A stretch of 64,000 bases of DNA from an uncultured Pelagibacteraceae bacterium (GCA_902544135.1 CACCBF010000002.1:104596-168595); one strand, 5' to 3'. Numbered from the stretch's first letter, positions 53,258-64,000 are shown. Program-made: numbers and translations. The notes: generated by a model not told the origin, from the letters alone.

Positions 53258-54448
53258 TTATTTTACTCTGCCATAAATATCTTGATATCTCACTATATCT
53301 GTTTCTTTTAAAATCGAGCCTACTTGAGCTTCAATTATTTTAACTGGTTTTTTATAGGGATTTTCTATTCTATGGATTGCACCTAGTGGAATAAAAATAG
53401 TTTCATCAGGTTTCATAGTGAAATATTTCTTATTTAAAGTAATCTTAGGTTCACCATGAGTAACTACCCAATGTTCAGCTCTATGATGATGTTTTTGAAG
53501 ACTTAATATACCTTTTGGTTTTACATATAATTCTTTAATTAAGAATTCCTTACCATTAAATAGATTTACATAACTACCCCAAGGTCTATGAAATACATTC
53601 TTCTTTTTAAAATAATGTCTTTTATTTCGTCCGTACATCTTACAGATTTCTTTCCAAGATCCTAAATCAGACCAAGGAATATCTAATTTGATAGCATTTA
53701 TATCTTTGGTTTTTTCTAATATTGCATAGTCAAAAGACTTGGCTTTTGCTTTTGTAAAAGATTGTTTGTTTAAATAATATACATTACTTTTATATTTTGC
53801 TTTTAATACTGCTTTATTACAATTTCGATAAATATTTGGTTGGTATTTCTTAAAATTATTTATTATTGAGTCTTTTCTTAAATAAAACATTCCAGAATTC
53901 CAATAACCTTTTTTACTAATTATTTGTTTAGCTTTAGCCTTTTTGGGTTTTTCTACAAATCTAGTTACTTTGTTACTTTTTGTTAAAAAATAACCAAATT
54001 CACTTGAGGGCATTTTGGGTTTAATCCCAAAAATAAAGATATTGTTTTGAGTAAGTTTCTTTTGATTTTTTTTGATAGCTTTATTGAATAAACCAACCTT
54101 CTCTATCAAATGATCAGAAGCCAAAAACATTAATGGTTGTTCGTTAGGTATATCTTTTATTAAAGCAGTGCTTAAAATAGCTGGTGCTGTATTTCTTTTA
54201 GATGGCTCTAAAACTATCTTAAATTTTCTTATTTTGTGTTTTTTTAAATGGTGTTTTACTTGTCTTAAATATTTTGCATTAGTACTTATAATTGGTGCAT
54301 CAAATATAGATGCTTTAACTCTCTCTAATGTTTTGCCCAATAAAGTCCAATTACCAAAATCAATAAATTGTTTTGCTTGATGTTTTTTAGCTTTAGGCCA
54401 AAGTCTTGTTCCAGCGCCACCACATAAAATAACAGGGCGAATTTTCAT
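53258..54448 (-). CDS. manC: Mannose-1-phosphate guanylyltransferase / phosphomannose isomerase
   Basis: Makes GDP-mannose for surface polysaccharide. 396 aa from ATG 54446-54448; the frame is open one TTG further. The nucleotidyltransferase domain starts LCGGAGTRLWP and has VEKPKKAKA and WSDLGSW; the C-terminal cupin (about 295-396) has HRPWGSYVNL, LQKHHHRAEHWVV and IPLGAIHRI with its metal-binding His. Bifunctional ManC is usually near 470 aa; the linker between WSDLGSW and the cupin is much shortened. The ATG lies 1 base inside the ilvD stop (TGATG). Abuts the lipid kinase tail to tail. Confidence 0.9.
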   Translation of the reverse strand: MKIRPVILCGGAGTRLWPKAKKHQAKQFIDFGNWTLLGKTLERVKASIFDAPIISTNAKYLRQVKHHLKKHKIRKFKIVLEPSKRNTAPAILSTALIKDIPNEQPLMFLASDHLIEKVGLFNKAIKKNQKKLTQNNIFIFGIKPKMPSSEFGYFLTKSNKVTRFVEKPKKAKAKQIISKKGYWNSGMFYLRKDSIINNFKKYQPNIYRNCNKAVLKAKYKSNVYYLNKQSFTKAKAKSFDYAILEKTKDINAIKLDIPWSDLGSWKEICKMYGRNKRHYFKKKNVFHRPWGSYVNLFNGKEFLIKELYVKPKGILSLQKHHHRAEHWVVTHGEPKITLNKKYFTMKPDETIFIPLGAIHRIENPYKKPVKIIEAQVGSILKETDIVRYQDIYGRVK

Positions 54449-56166
54449 CAAATTTTCGAATATTCCTTAACTTCTTTTTTCTTACCTGGATGGGTTGGTG
54501 CTCCTAAACTTGCTGGTCCAACTGTTTGTGCATATTTCCAAAGAGTTCCTGAACCAAAATCAGATTTTCTAGCCTTCCATTTTCTTCTTCTTGAAGCTAA
54601 TTGTGATTTAGTTAAGCGAACATTAATAGTTCCTTTTTTAGCATCTATATCAATTACATCGCCATTACGTAAAAGAGCAATCGGTCCACCTAAAGCAGCC
54701 TCTGGTCCAACATGACCAACACAAAATCCTCTAGTTGCTCCTGAAAATCTTCCATCAGTAATTAAAGCAACTTTTTCTCCTTTACCTTGACCATAGATTG
54801 CACCAGTAGTTGAAAGCATTTCTCTCATACCCGGTCCTCCTACTGGACCTTCGTATCTAATAATAATTACATCACCATCTTTATATTTTCTACTTTGTAC
54901 TGCTTTCATTGCACTTTCTTCATTATCAAAACATCTTGCTCTTCCAGTAAATTGTAATTTTTTTAATCCTGCAATTTTAACAATTCCACCTTCTGGAGCT
55001 AAATTACCTTTTAAACCTACTACACCACCATCTGGTGATAAGGGTTTGTTATAAGCTCTTAATACTTTTTGTTTTGGATTAAACTTAATTCCCTTTAAAT
55101 TTTCTTTCATTGTTTTACCTGTAACTGTCATACAATCACCATGAATATAACCACCATCGTATAAAGTTTTTAAAAGCATCGGCACACCACCTGCTAACCA
55201 CATATCTTTTGCAACATATTTTCCACCTGGTTTTAAGTCTGCAAGATAAGGCGTTCTTTTAAATATTTTTGCAACATCCATTAAATCAAATTTTATTCCT
55301 GCTTCATTTGCAATAGCTGGTAAATGTAATGCAGCATTAGTTGAACCTCCAGTTGCAGCTACAATTGTTGCAGCATTTTCTAATGCTTTTCTTGTTACAA
55401 TATCCCTTGGTTTAATACCTTTAGCTAACAATTCCATTACCATACGACCACTTGCTTTTGCATACTTATCTCTTTCTTCATATGGCGCAGGTGTTCCAGC
55501 AGAATAAGGTAATGCTAAACCAATAGCCTCTGATACACACGCCATCGTGTTAGCTGTAAATTGACCTCCACAAGCTCCAGCTGTTGGGCAAGCAACTAAT
55601 TCTAACTTTCTTAACTCTTTTGCTGACATTTGTCCTGAGGAATGTTTTCCAACAGCTTCAAAAACATCAACTACAGTTACATCTTTACCTTTATATATTC
55701 CTGGAAGTATTGAACCACCATAAATAAATACACTTGGTACATTCAGTCTAACCATCGACATCATTAAACCTGGCAAAGATTTATCACAACCTGCAATACC
55801 TACTAATGCATCATAACAATGTCCTCTAACAGTTAATTCTGCACTATCTGCTATAACTTCTCTTGAAATTAATGAAGATTTCATTCCTTCGTGGCCCATT
55901 GCTATACCGTCAGTGACTGTAATTGTACAAAATTCTCTAGGTGTACCGCCAGAGGCTCTTACACCCTTTTTAACTGATTGAGCTTGTCTCATTAGAGCTA
56001 TGTTACAAGGTGCAGCTTCATTCCAAGTTGAAACAACACCAATAAAAGGTTTTGAAACATCTTTTTCAGTTTCACCCATAGCATAATAGAATGATCTGTG
56101 AGGAGCTCTATCAGGACCAAGAGATGTATGTCTGCTTGGTAGTTTTTTCTTATTAAATTTCCGCAT
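54448..56166 (-). CDS. ilvD: Dihydroxy-acid dehydratase
   Basis: Third step of valine and isoleucine synthesis, an Fe-S enzyme. 572 aa. Cluster ligands lie in [11 protein letters not shown] and in [35 protein letters not shown] and [15 protein letters not shown] are other landmarks. Length and order are normal. Stop overlaps manC, start overlaps valS by one base. Pairing with valS puts valine synthesis and valine charging in one operon. Confidence 0.97.
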   Translation of the reverse strand: MRKFNKKKLPSRHTSLGPDRAPHRSFYYAMGETEKDVSKPFIGVVSTWNEAAPCNIALMRQAQSVKKGVRASGGTPREFCTITVTDGIAMGHEGMKSSLISREVIADSAELTVRGHCYDALVGIAGCDKSLPGLMMSMVRLNVPSVFIYGGSILPGIYKGKDVTVVDVFEAVGKHSSGQMSAKELRKLELVACPTAGACGGQFTANTMACVSEAIGLALPYSAGTPAPYEERDKYAKASGRMVMELLAKGIKPRDIVTRKALENAATIVAATGGSTNAALHLPAIANEAGIKFDLMDVAKIFKRTPYLADLKPGGKYVAKDMWLAGGVPMLLKTLYDGGYIHGDCMTVTGKTMKENLKGIKFNPKQKVLRAYNKPLSPDGGVVGLKGNLAPEGGIVKIAGLKKLQFTGRARCFDNEESAMKAVQSRKYKDGDVIIIRYEGPVGGPGMREMLSTTGAIYGQGKGEKVALITDGRFSGATRGFCVGHVGPEAALGGPIALLRNGDVIDIDAKKGTINVRLTKSQLASRRRKWKARKSDFGSGTLWKYAQTVGPASLGAPTHPGKKKEVKEYSKI

Positions 56167-58793
56167 TATAAACTTTCAATTGTTAAAGATATCTTTTTAA
56201 TATCATCTTTCAAGTTACTATAGTTAGTTTTTTCTTGTTCAACAATATTTTTTGGTGCTCTATCAACAAAACTTTTATTCGATAATCGTTGCGATATCTT
56301 GTCTAAATCATCTTGATGTTTTCTTTGTCGTTTTAATAAATTTTCTTTAATTAAATTTAAGTCAATATTTTCATCAAAATAAATCTTAAAAATATCACCT
56401 GAAATAACCATTGTTGCAGATGGTTTATTTTGATCTTTTTCAAAAAAATTGTTTATACGCCCAAGTTTTTTCAAAATTGTCTCATTATTATTCATTAATG
56501 ACTTATTTTTTTTTGCTATTTTGTTTATTGATATATCTACAAAGGAACCAGGACTAACGTTAAGCTCATTTTTAAAAGACCTTAATTCAGAAATAATATC
56601 TATGATTTTTTCAACATCTTTTTGAGACTGATCCTTTTTAATTTTTGCAGATGGCCAATTCTTATACATCAGAAAATTCTTATTTGATTTATCGAATTTG
56701 TTTTTGAGCCATATTTCTTCAGTTACGAATGGTATGAAAGGATGTAGCATTACTAATATTTGTTTAAAAACATAGGCGGATACTTCTTTAATCTCTTTTT
56801 GAGCTTTTTTGTCCTCTGAATAAAGAATTGTTTTTGAAAGCTCAATATACCAATCACAATATGAATGCCATGCAAATTGATATGCATTTTTTGCTGCCTC
56901 ATCAAACCGATAGTCCTCAATATTTTTTTGAATTTTATTTTTAACTTCTATTAATTCAGAATATATCCATTTATTAATATTCAGTGTTGTTTTTGGAGTT
57001 TTATCGGTTTTATTGAAATCGCATTTATTTGTAATTAAAAAATTATTTGCATTCCATAATTTGTTTAAAAAATTTCTGTACCCTTTAACTCTATCTTCTG
57101 AAAGTTTTACATCAGTTCCTGGGGAAGCCATAGATAATAAAGTAAATCTCAAAGCATCTGCACTATATTTTTCAATTATATCTAAAGGATCAATAACATT
57201 GCCTTTTGATTTAGACATTTTTTGTCCCTTTTCATCTCTTACTAAAGCGTGCACATAGATATCTTTAAAAGGTTCTTTGTTTAAAAATTCCATGCCGAAC
57301 ATAATCATTCTAGCTACCCAGAAAAAAATAATGTCAAAACCAGTAACTAAAACAGTGGTTGGATAAAATTTATTAACAAACTCTTTTTCATCTGGCCATC
57401 CTAAAGTAGCAAAAGGCCATAAACCTGAAGAAAACCATGTATCTAAAACATCTGGATCTCTGATTAATTCAACATCTTTTTTATAATGTTTTTTTGCTAA
57501 CTTTTTTGCTTCTTTCTCATTTATAGCTACAAAAATTTTTTTATCGGGTCCATACCATGCCGGTATTTGGTGTCCCCACCAAAGCTGTCGAGAAATACAC
57601 CATGGCTCTATATTGTTCATCCATTGAAAATAAGTTTTAGACCAATTACTAGGAAAGAAATTTGTTTTTTTTGTTTTAACAATTTTTTTTGCTTTGATAG
57701 CTAATTTTTTTGCATCGACGAACCACTGCTCTGTTAGAAAAGGTTCTATTATAGAATTTGATCTATCCCCATATGGAACTTTGTTTTTAATATCTTCTTC
57801 TTTTACAAAAAAATCTTTTTCTTTAAGCTCATTAAGTATTTTTTTTCGAGCATCAAATCTATCTAAACCAATATAATCTGATGGAGCATTATTATTAATT
57901 TTACCTTCTTCAGTAAAAATATTTATCATATCAAGTTTATTTCTATGACCTACATCATAGTCATTAAAGTCATGGGCTGGAGTTATCTTTAAAGCTCCAG
58001 TTCCTTGATCGGGATCTGCATAATTATCTTTGATAATTTTTATTTTTCTACCTACAATTGGTATTGTTACTATTTTGCCGACAAATTTTTTGTATCTTTT
58101 GTCCTTTGGATTAACTGCGATTGCAGTATCGCCAAGCATAGTTTCTGGTCTTGTTGTCGCAATAGTTATAAATTCAGATGAATTTTCTATCGGATATCTA
58201 ATGTAATAAATCTTCGAATTCATCTCCCTTTGATCAACTTCTAAATCTGAAATGGCAGTTTTTAATACAGTGTCCCAATTAACTAGTTTTTCTGCTTTAT
58301 AAATTAATTTTTTTTTATGTAATTCTACAAAAACTTTTAAGACAGATTTAGATAGATTTTTATCCATCGTAAAAGCATTTCTTGACCAATCACATGAACA
58401 ACCTAGTTTCTTTAATTGGTTGATTATTATATCGCCATACTCATTTTTCCATTCCCATACTTTTTCAATAAATTTCTCTCTTCCAAGGGAGCCTTTGGTA
58501 AGATTTTCTTTTTCTAATTTTTTTTCAACAAGCGCTTGGGTAGCTATACCCGCATGATCTGTTCCTGGTTGCCACAAAGTTTCATAATTATTCATACGAT
58601 AATATCTTACTAAAAAGTCTTGAATTGAATTATTCAAAGCGTGTCCCATATGCAAACTTCCAGTTACATTAGGTGGTGGAATTACTATTGAATACTTCTT
58701 GGAATTTTTTTTAGGTTTAAATAATTTATTTTTTTCCCAATAAGCATAAATCCGATCTTCAACTTTTGAATGTATATATTTATCGCTTATCAT
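56166..58793 (-). CDS. valS: Valyl-tRNA synthetase
   Basis: Class I synthetase for valine. 875 aa. HIGH-type motif [22 protein letters not shown] as [14 protein letters not shown], editing-domain [15 protein letters not shown], and a C-terminal coiled coil ([20 protein letters not shown]). ATG 58791-58793. First gene of valS-ilvD-manC; the 121 bases between it and tRNA-Cys hold its promoter and that of the tRNA. Confidence 0.97.
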   Translation of the reverse strand: MISDKYIHSKVEDRIYAYWEKNKLFKPKKNSKKYSIVIPPPNVTGSLHMGHALNNSIQDFLVRYYRMNNYETLWQPGTDHAGIATQALVEKKLEKENLTKGSLGREKFIEKVWEWKNEYGDIIINQLKKLGCSCDWSRNAFTMDKNLSKSVLKVFVELHKKKLIYKAEKLVNWDTVLKTAISDLEVDQREMNSKIYYIRYPIENSSEFITIATTRPETMLGDTAIAVNPKDKRYKKFVGKIVTIPIVGRKIKIIKDNYADPDQGTGALKITPAHDFNDYDVGHRNKLDMINIFTEEGKINNNAPSDYIGLDRFDARKKILNELKEKDFFVKEEDIKNKVPYGDRSNSIIEPFLTEQWFVDAKKLAIKAKKIVKTKKTNFFPSNWSKTYFQWMNNIEPWCISRQLWWGHQIPAWYGPDKKIFVAINEKEAKKLAKKHYKKDVELIRDPDVLDTWFSSGLWPFATLGWPDEKEFVNKFYPTTVLVTGFDIIFFWVARMIMFGMEFLNKEPFKDIYVHALVRDEKGQKMSKSKGNVIDPLDIIEKYSADALRFTLLSMASPGTDVKLSEDRVKGYRNFLNKLWNANNFLITNKCDFNKTDKTPKTTLNINKWIYSELIEVKNKIQKNIEDYRFDEAAKNAYQFAWHSYCDWYIELSKTILYSEDKKAQKEIKEVSAYVFKQILVMLHPFIPFVTEEIWLKNKFDKSNKNFLMYKNWPSAKIKKDQSQKDVEKIIDIISELRSFKNELNVSPGSFVDISINKIAKKNKSLMNNNETILKKLGRINNFFEKDQNKPSATMVISGDIFKIYFDENIDLNLIKENLLKRQRKHQDDLDKISQRLSNKSFVDRAPKNIVEQEKTNYSNLKDDIKKISLTIESL

Positions 58794-58914
58794 GGGTGTA
58801 ATTAGTTTATAATTTAATAATCTAAATTAACAATAATCAAATTGGAACGTTATTTGATAGACTAATTGCAAATATTTAATATAAAATTCCTTGTAGCTAT
58901 CTTCTAAAACATAC

Positions 58915-58988
58915 GGCAACGTGGCGGAATGGTTACGCAGAGGATTGCAAATCCTTGTATCCCGGTTCGATTCCGGGCGTTGCCTCCA
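58915..58988 (+). tRNA. tRNA-Cys (anticodon GCA)
   Basis: 74 nt with encoded CCA. Acceptor GGCAACG/CGTTGCC, discriminator T (U) as in all tRNA-Cys. Anticodon stem GAGGA/TCCTT closes TTGCAAA, anticodon GCA. T arm CCCGG-TTCGATT-CCGGG. TATAAA at 58880-58885 may be its -10 element. Confidence 0.97.
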
Positions 58989-59037
58989 AAAAAAATCTTG
59001 TTTTAGTTAAAAAAGAAAGTAAGTTGACAATTTACAT

Positions 59038-59113
59038 TCCTCGGTAGCTCAGTTGGTAGAGCAGTTGACTGTTAATCAATTGGTCGCAGGTTCGAGTCCT
59101 GCCCGAGGAGCCA
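59038..59113 (+). tRNA. tRNA-Asn (anticodon GUU)
   Basis: 76 nt with encoded CCA. Acceptor TCCTCGG/CCGAGGA, discriminator G. Anticodon stem GTTGA/TCAAT closes CTGTTAA, anticodon GTT. T arm GCAGG-TTCGAGT-CCTGC. It lies 49 bases after tRNA-Cys, probably one transcript, and ends 4 bases before the stop of the convergent XRE regulator. Confidence 0.97.
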
Positions 59114-59117
59114 AAAA

Positions 59118-59486
59118 TTACACTACCTTAGAAATATTATTTGAGACTTGTAATGATTTATTAAACTTTAATTTTTGGTCTGCATTTAATTCTGAATAAA
59201 GTTTAACTAAAAAATTGTAATTAACATTCATGTGTCCCTGTTGAGATTTTTCTAAATTTAATAGATATTCTGAAAAATCCTCAAAAAAGTAATTAATTGG
59301 TACTTTTAAATAGTTAGAAAGTTGTAATAATCTTATCGAACTTACACCATTTGTCCCTTTTTCGTATTTTTGAATTTGTTGAAATGTAACATTAATTGCT
59401 TTTGCCACTTTTGTTTGAGTTAAACCTAGAGCCAATCTTCTCAATTTGAGCTTATTGCCCAAATGTTTATTAAAATTATCTTCCAT
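59118..59486 (-). CDS. XRE-family transcriptional regulator
   Basis: 122 aa. A helix-turn-helix at residues ~10-65 (LGNKLKLRRLALGLTQTKVA then FQQIQKYEKGTNGVSSIRL) is typical of the small alphaproteobacterial XRE proteins whose N-terminus reads VGxRLRxRRxxLGxSQ. The C-terminal half is helical with no ligand domain that I recognise. SD AGAGGGGT before the ATG 59484-59486. It lies between the tRNA pair and aapP, but nothing shows that it controls the transporter. The 164 bases upstream to aapP hold its promoter and a 12-base palindrome (AGAAATATTTCT). Confidence 0.85.
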   Translation of the reverse strand: MEDNFNKHLGNKLKLRRLALGLTQTKVAKAINVTFQQIQKYEKGTNGVSSIRLLQLSNYLKVPINYFFEDFSEYLLNLEKSQQGHMNVNYNFLVKLYSELNADQKLKFNKSLQVSNNISKVV

Positions 59487-59650
59487 TAAGACCCCTCTTA
59501 ATATTTTTATAAAACATAATTCAACTAGTTTTTAGAACCTACTGCAACCAATATTTTTTTTTTATTTAGCTAAAAAACAGTGGATTTTAAATATCTGTCA
59601 AGCATTACTTAGGCCTGAAATAGAGAAATATTTCTTGCAAAAGTAACGTT

Positions 59651-60385
59651 CTATAGTATCTGGCTTAAGAAAAGTTTTGTTCTATCACTCTTTGGATTGG
59701 CAAAAAACTCTTTGGTATCTGCTTTTTCAACTATCATACCTTCGTCCATAAATATCATTTGGTCAGCCACTTCTTTTGCAAAACCCATTTCATGCGTAAC
59801 AACTATCATTGTCATACCTTGTTTTGCTAAATTAACCATGACATCTAGTACTTCTTTAATCATTTCAGGATCTAGAGCTGAAGTTGGCTCATCGAAAAGC
59901 ATTATTTTAGGCTCCATACAAAGAGCTCTAGCAATGGCAGCCCTTTGTTGTTGACCACCGGACAATTGCCCAGGATATTTTTGTGCCTGATCTAAAATTT
60001 GAACTCTTTCTAGATGTTTTAAAGCTAATTCTTCAGCTTCTTTTTTTGGCATTTTCTTTACCCAAATTGGTGCAAGTGTGCAGTTATCTAAAATTGATAA
60101 ATGTGGAAATAAATTAAATTGTTGAAAAACCATTCCAACTTCTGCTCTTATTTGTTCAATATTTTTTGTATCCTCTGTTAACTCTGTTCCATCAACTATT
60201 ATGTTACCCTCTTGATGTTCCTCTAGTCGATTAATACATCTTATCAAAGTTGATTTACCAGATCCTGAAGGGCCACAAACTACAATTTTCTGTTTTGGCT
60301 TCACTTCCAAATTTATTGATTTTAATACTTGGAAATCTCCAAACCACTTATTCATATTGTTTATTTGGATAATATTTTCAGACAT
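59651..60385 (-). CDS. aapP: General L-amino acid ABC transporter ATPase
   Basis: ATP-binding subunit of the polar/general amino-acid importer (AapP/BztD type). 244 aa. Walker [11 protein letters not shown]-loop [15 protein letters not shown], signature [19 protein letters not shown], Walker [17 protein letters not shown]. These are the PAAT-family features. Last gene of aapJ-Q-M-P; starts 5 bases after aapM. Confidence 0.95.
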   Translation of the reverse strand: MSENIIQINNMNKWFGDFQVLKSINLEVKPKQKIVVCGPSGSGKSTLIRCINRLEEHQEGNIIVDGTELTEDTKNIEQIRAEVGMVFQQFNLFPHLSILDNCTLAPIWVKKMPKKEAEELALKHLERVQILDQAQKYPGQLSGGQQQRAAIARALCMEPKIMLFDEPTSALDPEMIKEVLDVMVNLAKQGMTMIVVTHEMGFAKEVADQMIFMDEGMIVEKADTKEFFANPKSDRTKLFLSQIL

Positions 60386-60390
60386 AAATT

Positions 60391-61833
60391 TTATCTATCA
60401 GTTTTATATTTTTGTTCGAGATTATAACTATATTTACTCATTGCATAACAAATAATCCAGAAAATTATAGCTGCAAACACATATCCTTCCATAGCAAAAC
60501 CTAACCATTCTGGATTTGTTTTAGCTAAATTCAGCATTCCAACAATTTCTAAAAGACCAACTACAAATATTAATGGAGTATCTTTAACTAATGCTAAGAA
60601 TGTATTAGCAATTCCAGGTATGACCAATTTTAAGGCTTGAGGTAAAATTACAAAAATATGCATTTTCCAGTAACCCATACCTAAGGATTTAGCTGCCTCG
60701 TATTGTCCTCTTGGTAAAGCCTGCAATCCGCCTCGAATAACTTCAGCAACATATGCTGCCTCAAACAAAGAAATAGCAATAATCGCTCTTACCAATTTAT
60801 CTATAAAAAAATCTTCAGGTAAAAACATTGGAAACATAACAGCTGACATAAATAAAACTGTAATTAACGGAACACCTCTCCAAAATTCTATAAAACCAAC
60901 CGAAATATATCTAATCAATGGAAAACCTGATCTTCTACCAAGAGCGAAAGCCATACCAATCGGAAAACAGAAAATTAAACAGAAAAACGAAATAATAAAT
61001 GTTAGCGATAAACCTCCCCATGCACCCGTTTCAACCCAATTTAGACCCTCCAATTTTCCTAATTCGATATATTCTTCAAAAAAAAGAAAATATTTTAAAA
61101 TAATATAAAGTGCTAAAGGGACTATTAAAAAATAATAAAACTTAAATCTTCCTGGTATAAAAAAACCAATAATAATTGATAATATTGCAGCTATTATTCC
61201 ATATGAAAAATCAAAAAAGACAGGACCACCTGAAATAAAGAAAAAGATAAATAGGAAAGCGATCAAAGGATAAATCACTACATAATAAAGTGTTAAATAT
61301 TTCTTAAATTTATCAGTAGCAAAATAACCAACGGAACCGAGTAATACTAAAGAAATAAATGATAAATTTATTCTCCACTGTTCTGCATTTGGATACATTC
61401 CATACATAAATCTTCTCATCCAGACTTTTATATAAGTCCAACAAGCACCAGTTCCTGTACAAACATCTTTTGAGTCACCTGCAAAACTAGCGTCTACGAC
61501 AAACCAACTAAGTATCGGGGGAATAGATTTTATAATTACAAATATTATTAATAACGAGAGTACAGCGTTAAAATTATTGGTGTTTATATGTTTATTTAAT
61601 AAATCTAATCTTTTAATACCGCTATATTCAATTCTAATAAAATATAAACCTATAAAACCTAATACTAAGGGTAGTACAAAACTCAAAAAATTCGGTAAAA
61701 AACCTGTTAAATTTAAATTAAAAAAGGAATTAAAAAAAACATCCAAGAAACTAATCAAAAATAAAAAGGAACCTAGATACAAGAAGGTATTCAAATTTGC
61801 TCTATCAGGTTTTAAGAAATTTATTTTAGACAT
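60391..61833 (-). CDS. aapM: General L-amino acid ABC transporter permease AapM
   Basis: Membrane subunit of the same importer. 480 aa, longer than ordinary His/Gln-type permeases because of about 230 N-terminal residues with extra helices, a feature of AapM/BztC. The core carries [19 protein letters not shown] and the EAA-type loop [34 protein letters not shown] precedes it. Its ATG shares a base with the aapQ stop. Confidence 0.94.
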   Translation of the reverse strand: MSKINFLKPDRANLNTFLYLGSFLFLISFLDVFFNSFFNLNLTGFLPNFLSFVLPLVLGFIGLYFIRIEYSGIKRLDLLNKHINTNNFNAVLSLLIIFVIIKSIPPILSWFVVDASFAGDSKDVCTGTGACWTYIKVWMRRFMYGMYPNAEQWRINLSFISLVLLGSVGYFATDKFKKYLTLYYVVIYPLIAFLFIFFFISGGPVFFDFSYGIIAAILSIIIGFFIPGRFKFYYFLIVPLALYIILKYFLFFEEYIELGKLEGLNWVETGAWGGLSLTFIISFFCLIFCFPIGMAFALGRRSGFPLIRYISVGFIEFWRGVPLITVLFMSAVMFPMFLPEDFFIDKLVRAIIAISLFEAAYVAEVIRGGLQALPRGQYEAAKSLGMGYWKMHIFVILPQALKLVIPGIANTFLALVKDTPLIFVVGLLEIVGMLNLAKTNPEWLGFAMEGYVFAAIIFWIICYAMSKYSYNLEQKYKTDR

Positions 61834-62984
61834 TATTTTTCCTGTATTGCTATTTTTTTATTGTACCAATTCATTAAAATTGAAATTGAGATACTTAGAG
61901 TTAAATAAGTAAACATTGTTATAGAGACTATCTCAATGGCTTTACCTGTTTGCATTAAAGCAGTTCCAGCAAAAACTAAGACTAGATCTGGATAAGCTAT
62001 TGCTGCCGCTAAAGAAGAATTTTTTGTTAAATTAAGGTATTGATTGGTTGTTGGTGGAATTATTATTCTTAAAGCTTGTGGCATAATCACTAATTTTAGC
62101 ACCTGATTAGGTGTTAGACCTATTGATGCTGCTGCTTCTTTTTGACCTTTTCCAACTCCTTGAATTCCAGCTCTGACACATTCTGCAATAAATGTCGCTG
62201 TATATAAAGACAAAGAAAGAGTTAAAGCAATAAGCTCTGGCGGTAAACTTACTCCTCCTTCATATATAAAAGATGTTGTTGCTAATTGTTTAAGAACAGG
62301 AACTTCAAATGAAAGTTTTACGCCACCTATCAAAAAACTTAGTAGAGGAAGAACAAAGATCAATCCTAATGAGATAAAAAAAACTGGAATTTGTTTACCT
62401 TGATTTTCTTGAACTTTTTTTGCATGAATTCGTATGACAATAATAGCTATTACTGCTGCAACAAGTGAATAAAAGAAAATACTAAAATTTTGCCAAATAA
62501 AAGCAGGAACATATAATCCTTTAATAGTTAAGAAAAAAACTCCAAATATTGCTTCTGCATCTTGTGGAAGTGGTAAGGCTCTCAAGGCTGCAAAATACCA
62601 AAAGAAAATCTGAAGTAGTAATGGGATATTTCTAAAAAATTCAACATAGAAAGCTGCAAATTTATTGATTAAGTAATTAGGAGATAATCTTGCAACACCA
62701 ACTATTACACCTAAAATTGTAGCAATAATTATACCTATTACTGAAACAAGTATTGTGTTTAATAACCCAACTAAATAAGCTCTGAAATAAGAGTGAGATC
62801 CATCATATTCAATTAAAGAAAATTGAACATCAAAAGAGGACTCTTGTGATAAAAAACCATATCCAAAATCAATACCTCTATTTTCCATATTGATTTGTGC
62901 GTTGTAAGTAAAAAAACCAAAAATCAAGACCACAGCTATGACTGTGATTAATTGAGGAACAATGTCTTTAAGTTTCAGATTCAC
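61833..62984 (-). CDS. aapQ: General L-amino acid ABC transporter permease AapQ
   Basis: Partner permease (AapQ/BztB type). 383 aa. Residues ~75-95 contain AYLVGLLNTILVSVIGIIIA, the periplasmic-side EFFRNIPLLLQIFFWYF, and the EAA-type loop AGIQGVGKGQKEAAASIGL. The start is GTG at 62982-62984; no in-frame ATG lies nearby. A strong terminator sits between it and aapJ upstream. Confidence 0.93.
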   Translation of the reverse strand: MNLKLKDIVPQLITVIAVVLIFGFFTYNAQINMENRGIDFGYGFLSQESSFDVQFSLIEYDGSHSYFRAYLVGLLNTILVSVIGIIIATILGVIVGVARLSPNYLINKFAAFYVEFFRNIPLLLQIFFWYFAALRALPLPQDAEAIFGVFFLTIKGLYVPAFIWQNFSIFFYSLVAAVIAIIVIRIHAKKVQENQGKQIPVFFISLGLIFVLPLLSFLIGGVKLSFEVPVLKQLATTSFIYEGGVSLPPELIALTLSLSLYTATFIAECVRAGIQGVGKGQKEAAASIGLTPNQVLKLVIMPQALRIIIPPTTNQYLNLTKNSSLAAAIAYPDLVLVFAGTALMQTGKAIEIVSITMFTYLTLSISISILMNWYNKKIAIQEK

Positions 62985-63010
62985 AAATGTGATAATATAT
63001 GAATTTATAA

Positions 63011-63040
63011 AAAAAGGGCTAGAAAAATCTAGCCCTTTTT
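63011..63040 (-). terminator. Intrinsic terminator between aapJ and aapQ
   Basis: AAAAAGGGCTAGA and TCTAGCCCTTTTT form a perfect 13-bp stem with a 4-base loop. On the minus strand it is followed by TTTTTT. It starts 18 bases after the aapJ stop and lies 26 bases before the aapQ start, so it should end most aapJ messages and let a minority read into aapQ-M-P. Confidence 0.88.
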
Positions 63041-63058
63041 AAGTATTTTAAACTGAAA

Positions 63059-64000
63059 TTATCTTGCAGGTGGAACGTAAAGTATTCCGCCCTTAGTCCA
63101 TAATTGGTTTGGACCTCTGTCAGGTAAAATTCCAGTGTCAGCAATATTTCTCTTATAGCTTTCACCGTAATTACCAACTTGCTTGATAATTCTTAAGCTC
63201 CAGTCATTGTCTAGACCAAAAGCAGCACCTAATTCACCTTCAGCTCCAACTAATCTTTTGATTGCTGGATTGTCAGAAGTTTTCATCATGTCTGCATTTG
63301 CTGAAGTAATTCCATATTCTTCAGCCTCGATCATTGTATTCAAAGACCATCTTACGATATCTTCCCAAACTGAATCACCTTGTCTTACAACTGGTCCTAA
63401 AGGTTCTTTAGAAATAGTTTCTGGTAAAACAATGTGTTCATCAGGGTTCTTCATTTTTGTTCTTTGAGCAGCTAAACCAGATTTATCAGTAGTGTAAGTA
63501 TCACATCTACCTGCATCGTAAGCAGCTACGACTTCATCAGCTTTTTCAAATGCTACTGGCTCATACTTGATTCCTTTAGAATTAAAGAAGTCTCTCATAT
63601 TTAACTCAGTTGTTGTACCAATGTTTGTACAAGCTGAGATACCATCTTTGAATTGTCCTGTTGAAGTAATACCTGAACTTTTTCTTACCATGAAACCTTG
63701 ACCATCGTAAAAGTTTACACCTACGAAAGTAAGTCCGATATCAGCATCTCTAGAAAGTGTCCAAGTTGTGTTTCTTGATAAGATATCAATCTCACCAGAT
63801 GTAAGAGCTGTAAATCTTTCTTTAGCACTTAGTGGTGTAAACTTAACTTTGTTTGCATCACCTAATACTGCAGCAGCTACTGCTCTACATACATCAACGT
63901 CAACACCAGTCCAATTTCCTGCTGCATCAGCGTTAGAAAATCCTGGAAGACCTTGAGATACTCCACATCTTACAAAACCCTTTTTTTGAGTGTTTTTAAG
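63059..64000 (-). CDS. aapJ: General L-amino acid-binding protein, N-terminus cut by window edge
   Basis: Periplasmic receptor of the Aap/Bzt importer. 313 codons are visible; the frame is open from 64000 and the signal peptide lies beyond. It begins with VRCGVSQGLPGFSNADAAG, followed by WTGVDVDVCRAVAAAV and IDILSRNTTWTLSRDADIGL, the AapJ pattern. An inner ATG at 63691 is not the start because the homologous sequence continues upstream without a stop. Codons are less AT-rich than average, as expected for an abundant binding protein. Followed by a strong terminator. Confidence 0.94.
   Translation of the reverse strand, partial: LKNTQKKGFVRCGVSQGLPGFSNADAAGNWTGVDVDVCRAVAAAVLGDANKVKFTPLSAKERFTALTSGEIDILSRNTTWTLSRDADIGLTFVGVNFYDGQGFMVRKSSGITSTGQFKDGISACTNIGTTTELNMRDFFNSKGIKYEPVAFEKADEVVAAYDAGRCDTYTTDKSGLAAQRTKMKNPDEHIVLPETISKEPLGPVVRQGDSVWEDIVRWSLNTMIEAEEYGITSANADMMKTSDNPAIKRLVGAEGELGAAFGLDNDWSLRIIKQVGNYGESYKRNIADTGILPDRGPNQLWTKGGILYVPPAR

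Noticed and set aside
59620-59640. AGAAATATTTCT palindrome before aapP end as a terminator or operator
   Set aside because: Pure A/T palindromes of this length are common in such AT-rich DNA; no T run and no second copy.

Overview
The window is an AT-rich, gene-dense stretch of an alphaproteobacterial chromosome of the SAR11 (Pelagibacter-like) type. This is inferred from the strong A/T bias, Lys/Asn/Ile-rich proteins, 1-14 base gene overlaps, near absence of long intergenic DNA, and alphaproteobacterial gene orders (mltB-rlpA-dac-tmk-holB-metG; argS-x-nagZ-scpAB-tatABC-serS-yajC-secDF; the aap amino-acid transporter). I could run no database search, so lineage and names rest on recognised motifs and gene order.

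Layout. 1-6248 (minus): metG (cut by the window edge), holB, tmk, a D,D-carboxypeptidase, an RlpA-like lipoprotein, mltB and a RarD-type permease, i.e. murein remodelling plus replication and translation. 6249-8192: a small accessory island. It starts with a promoter and the 5' half of a tRNA-Ser gene and ends with the complete tRNA-Ser(UGA). It holds three genes of unknown function and several short repeats. 8202-12165: sdhE, recG, a DUF502 membrane protein, an M48 lipoprotein protease, tRNA-Lys. 12248-17452 (minus): tgt, a cyclophilin, coaD, gyrA, ssb. 17543-21049 (plus): uvrA and a Urate_ox_N-like membrane protein. 21046-31822 (minus): secF, secD, yajC, serS, tatC/B/A, scpB/A, nagZ, a small membrane protein, argS, dgt. 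31873-32966 (plus): erpA and xth. 32963-35978: a zinc locus, znuA divergent from znuC-znuB-zur, with two Zur-type palindromes between. 36037-38116: a small membrane protein, ArsC, an AqpS-like channel, a Nudix hydrolase and a very lysine-rich small protein.

38338-53257 is a phosphate block: ppx-ppk, sixA, phoR, a secreted unknown, pstS, pstC, pstA, pstB, phoU, phoB, and a lipid-remodelling set (PlcP-like phosphoesterase, Agt-like glycosyltransferase, diacylglycerol-kinase-like protein). An 11-bp-spaced repeat recurs upstream of pstS and between plcP and the lipid kinase, so it is a candidate PhoB site. 53258-58793 (minus): valS, ilvD, manC. Then tRNA-Cys and tRNA-Asn, an XRE regulator, and the aapJ-Q-M-P L-amino-acid ABC transporter, whose aapJ runs off the right edge.

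Most of the window is core genome. The most unusual points are the tRNA-Ser half-gene island with its paired leader repeats, a tRNA-guanine transglycosylase in which three of four zinc ligands are replaced, the arsC-aqpS-like pair, the Pho/lipid-remodelling cluster with a shared candidate operator, and intra-operon terminators after both substrate-binding-protein genes. I found no IS element, integrase, CRISPR array, rRNA or replication origin, and no gene-free stretch longer than about 300 bases.
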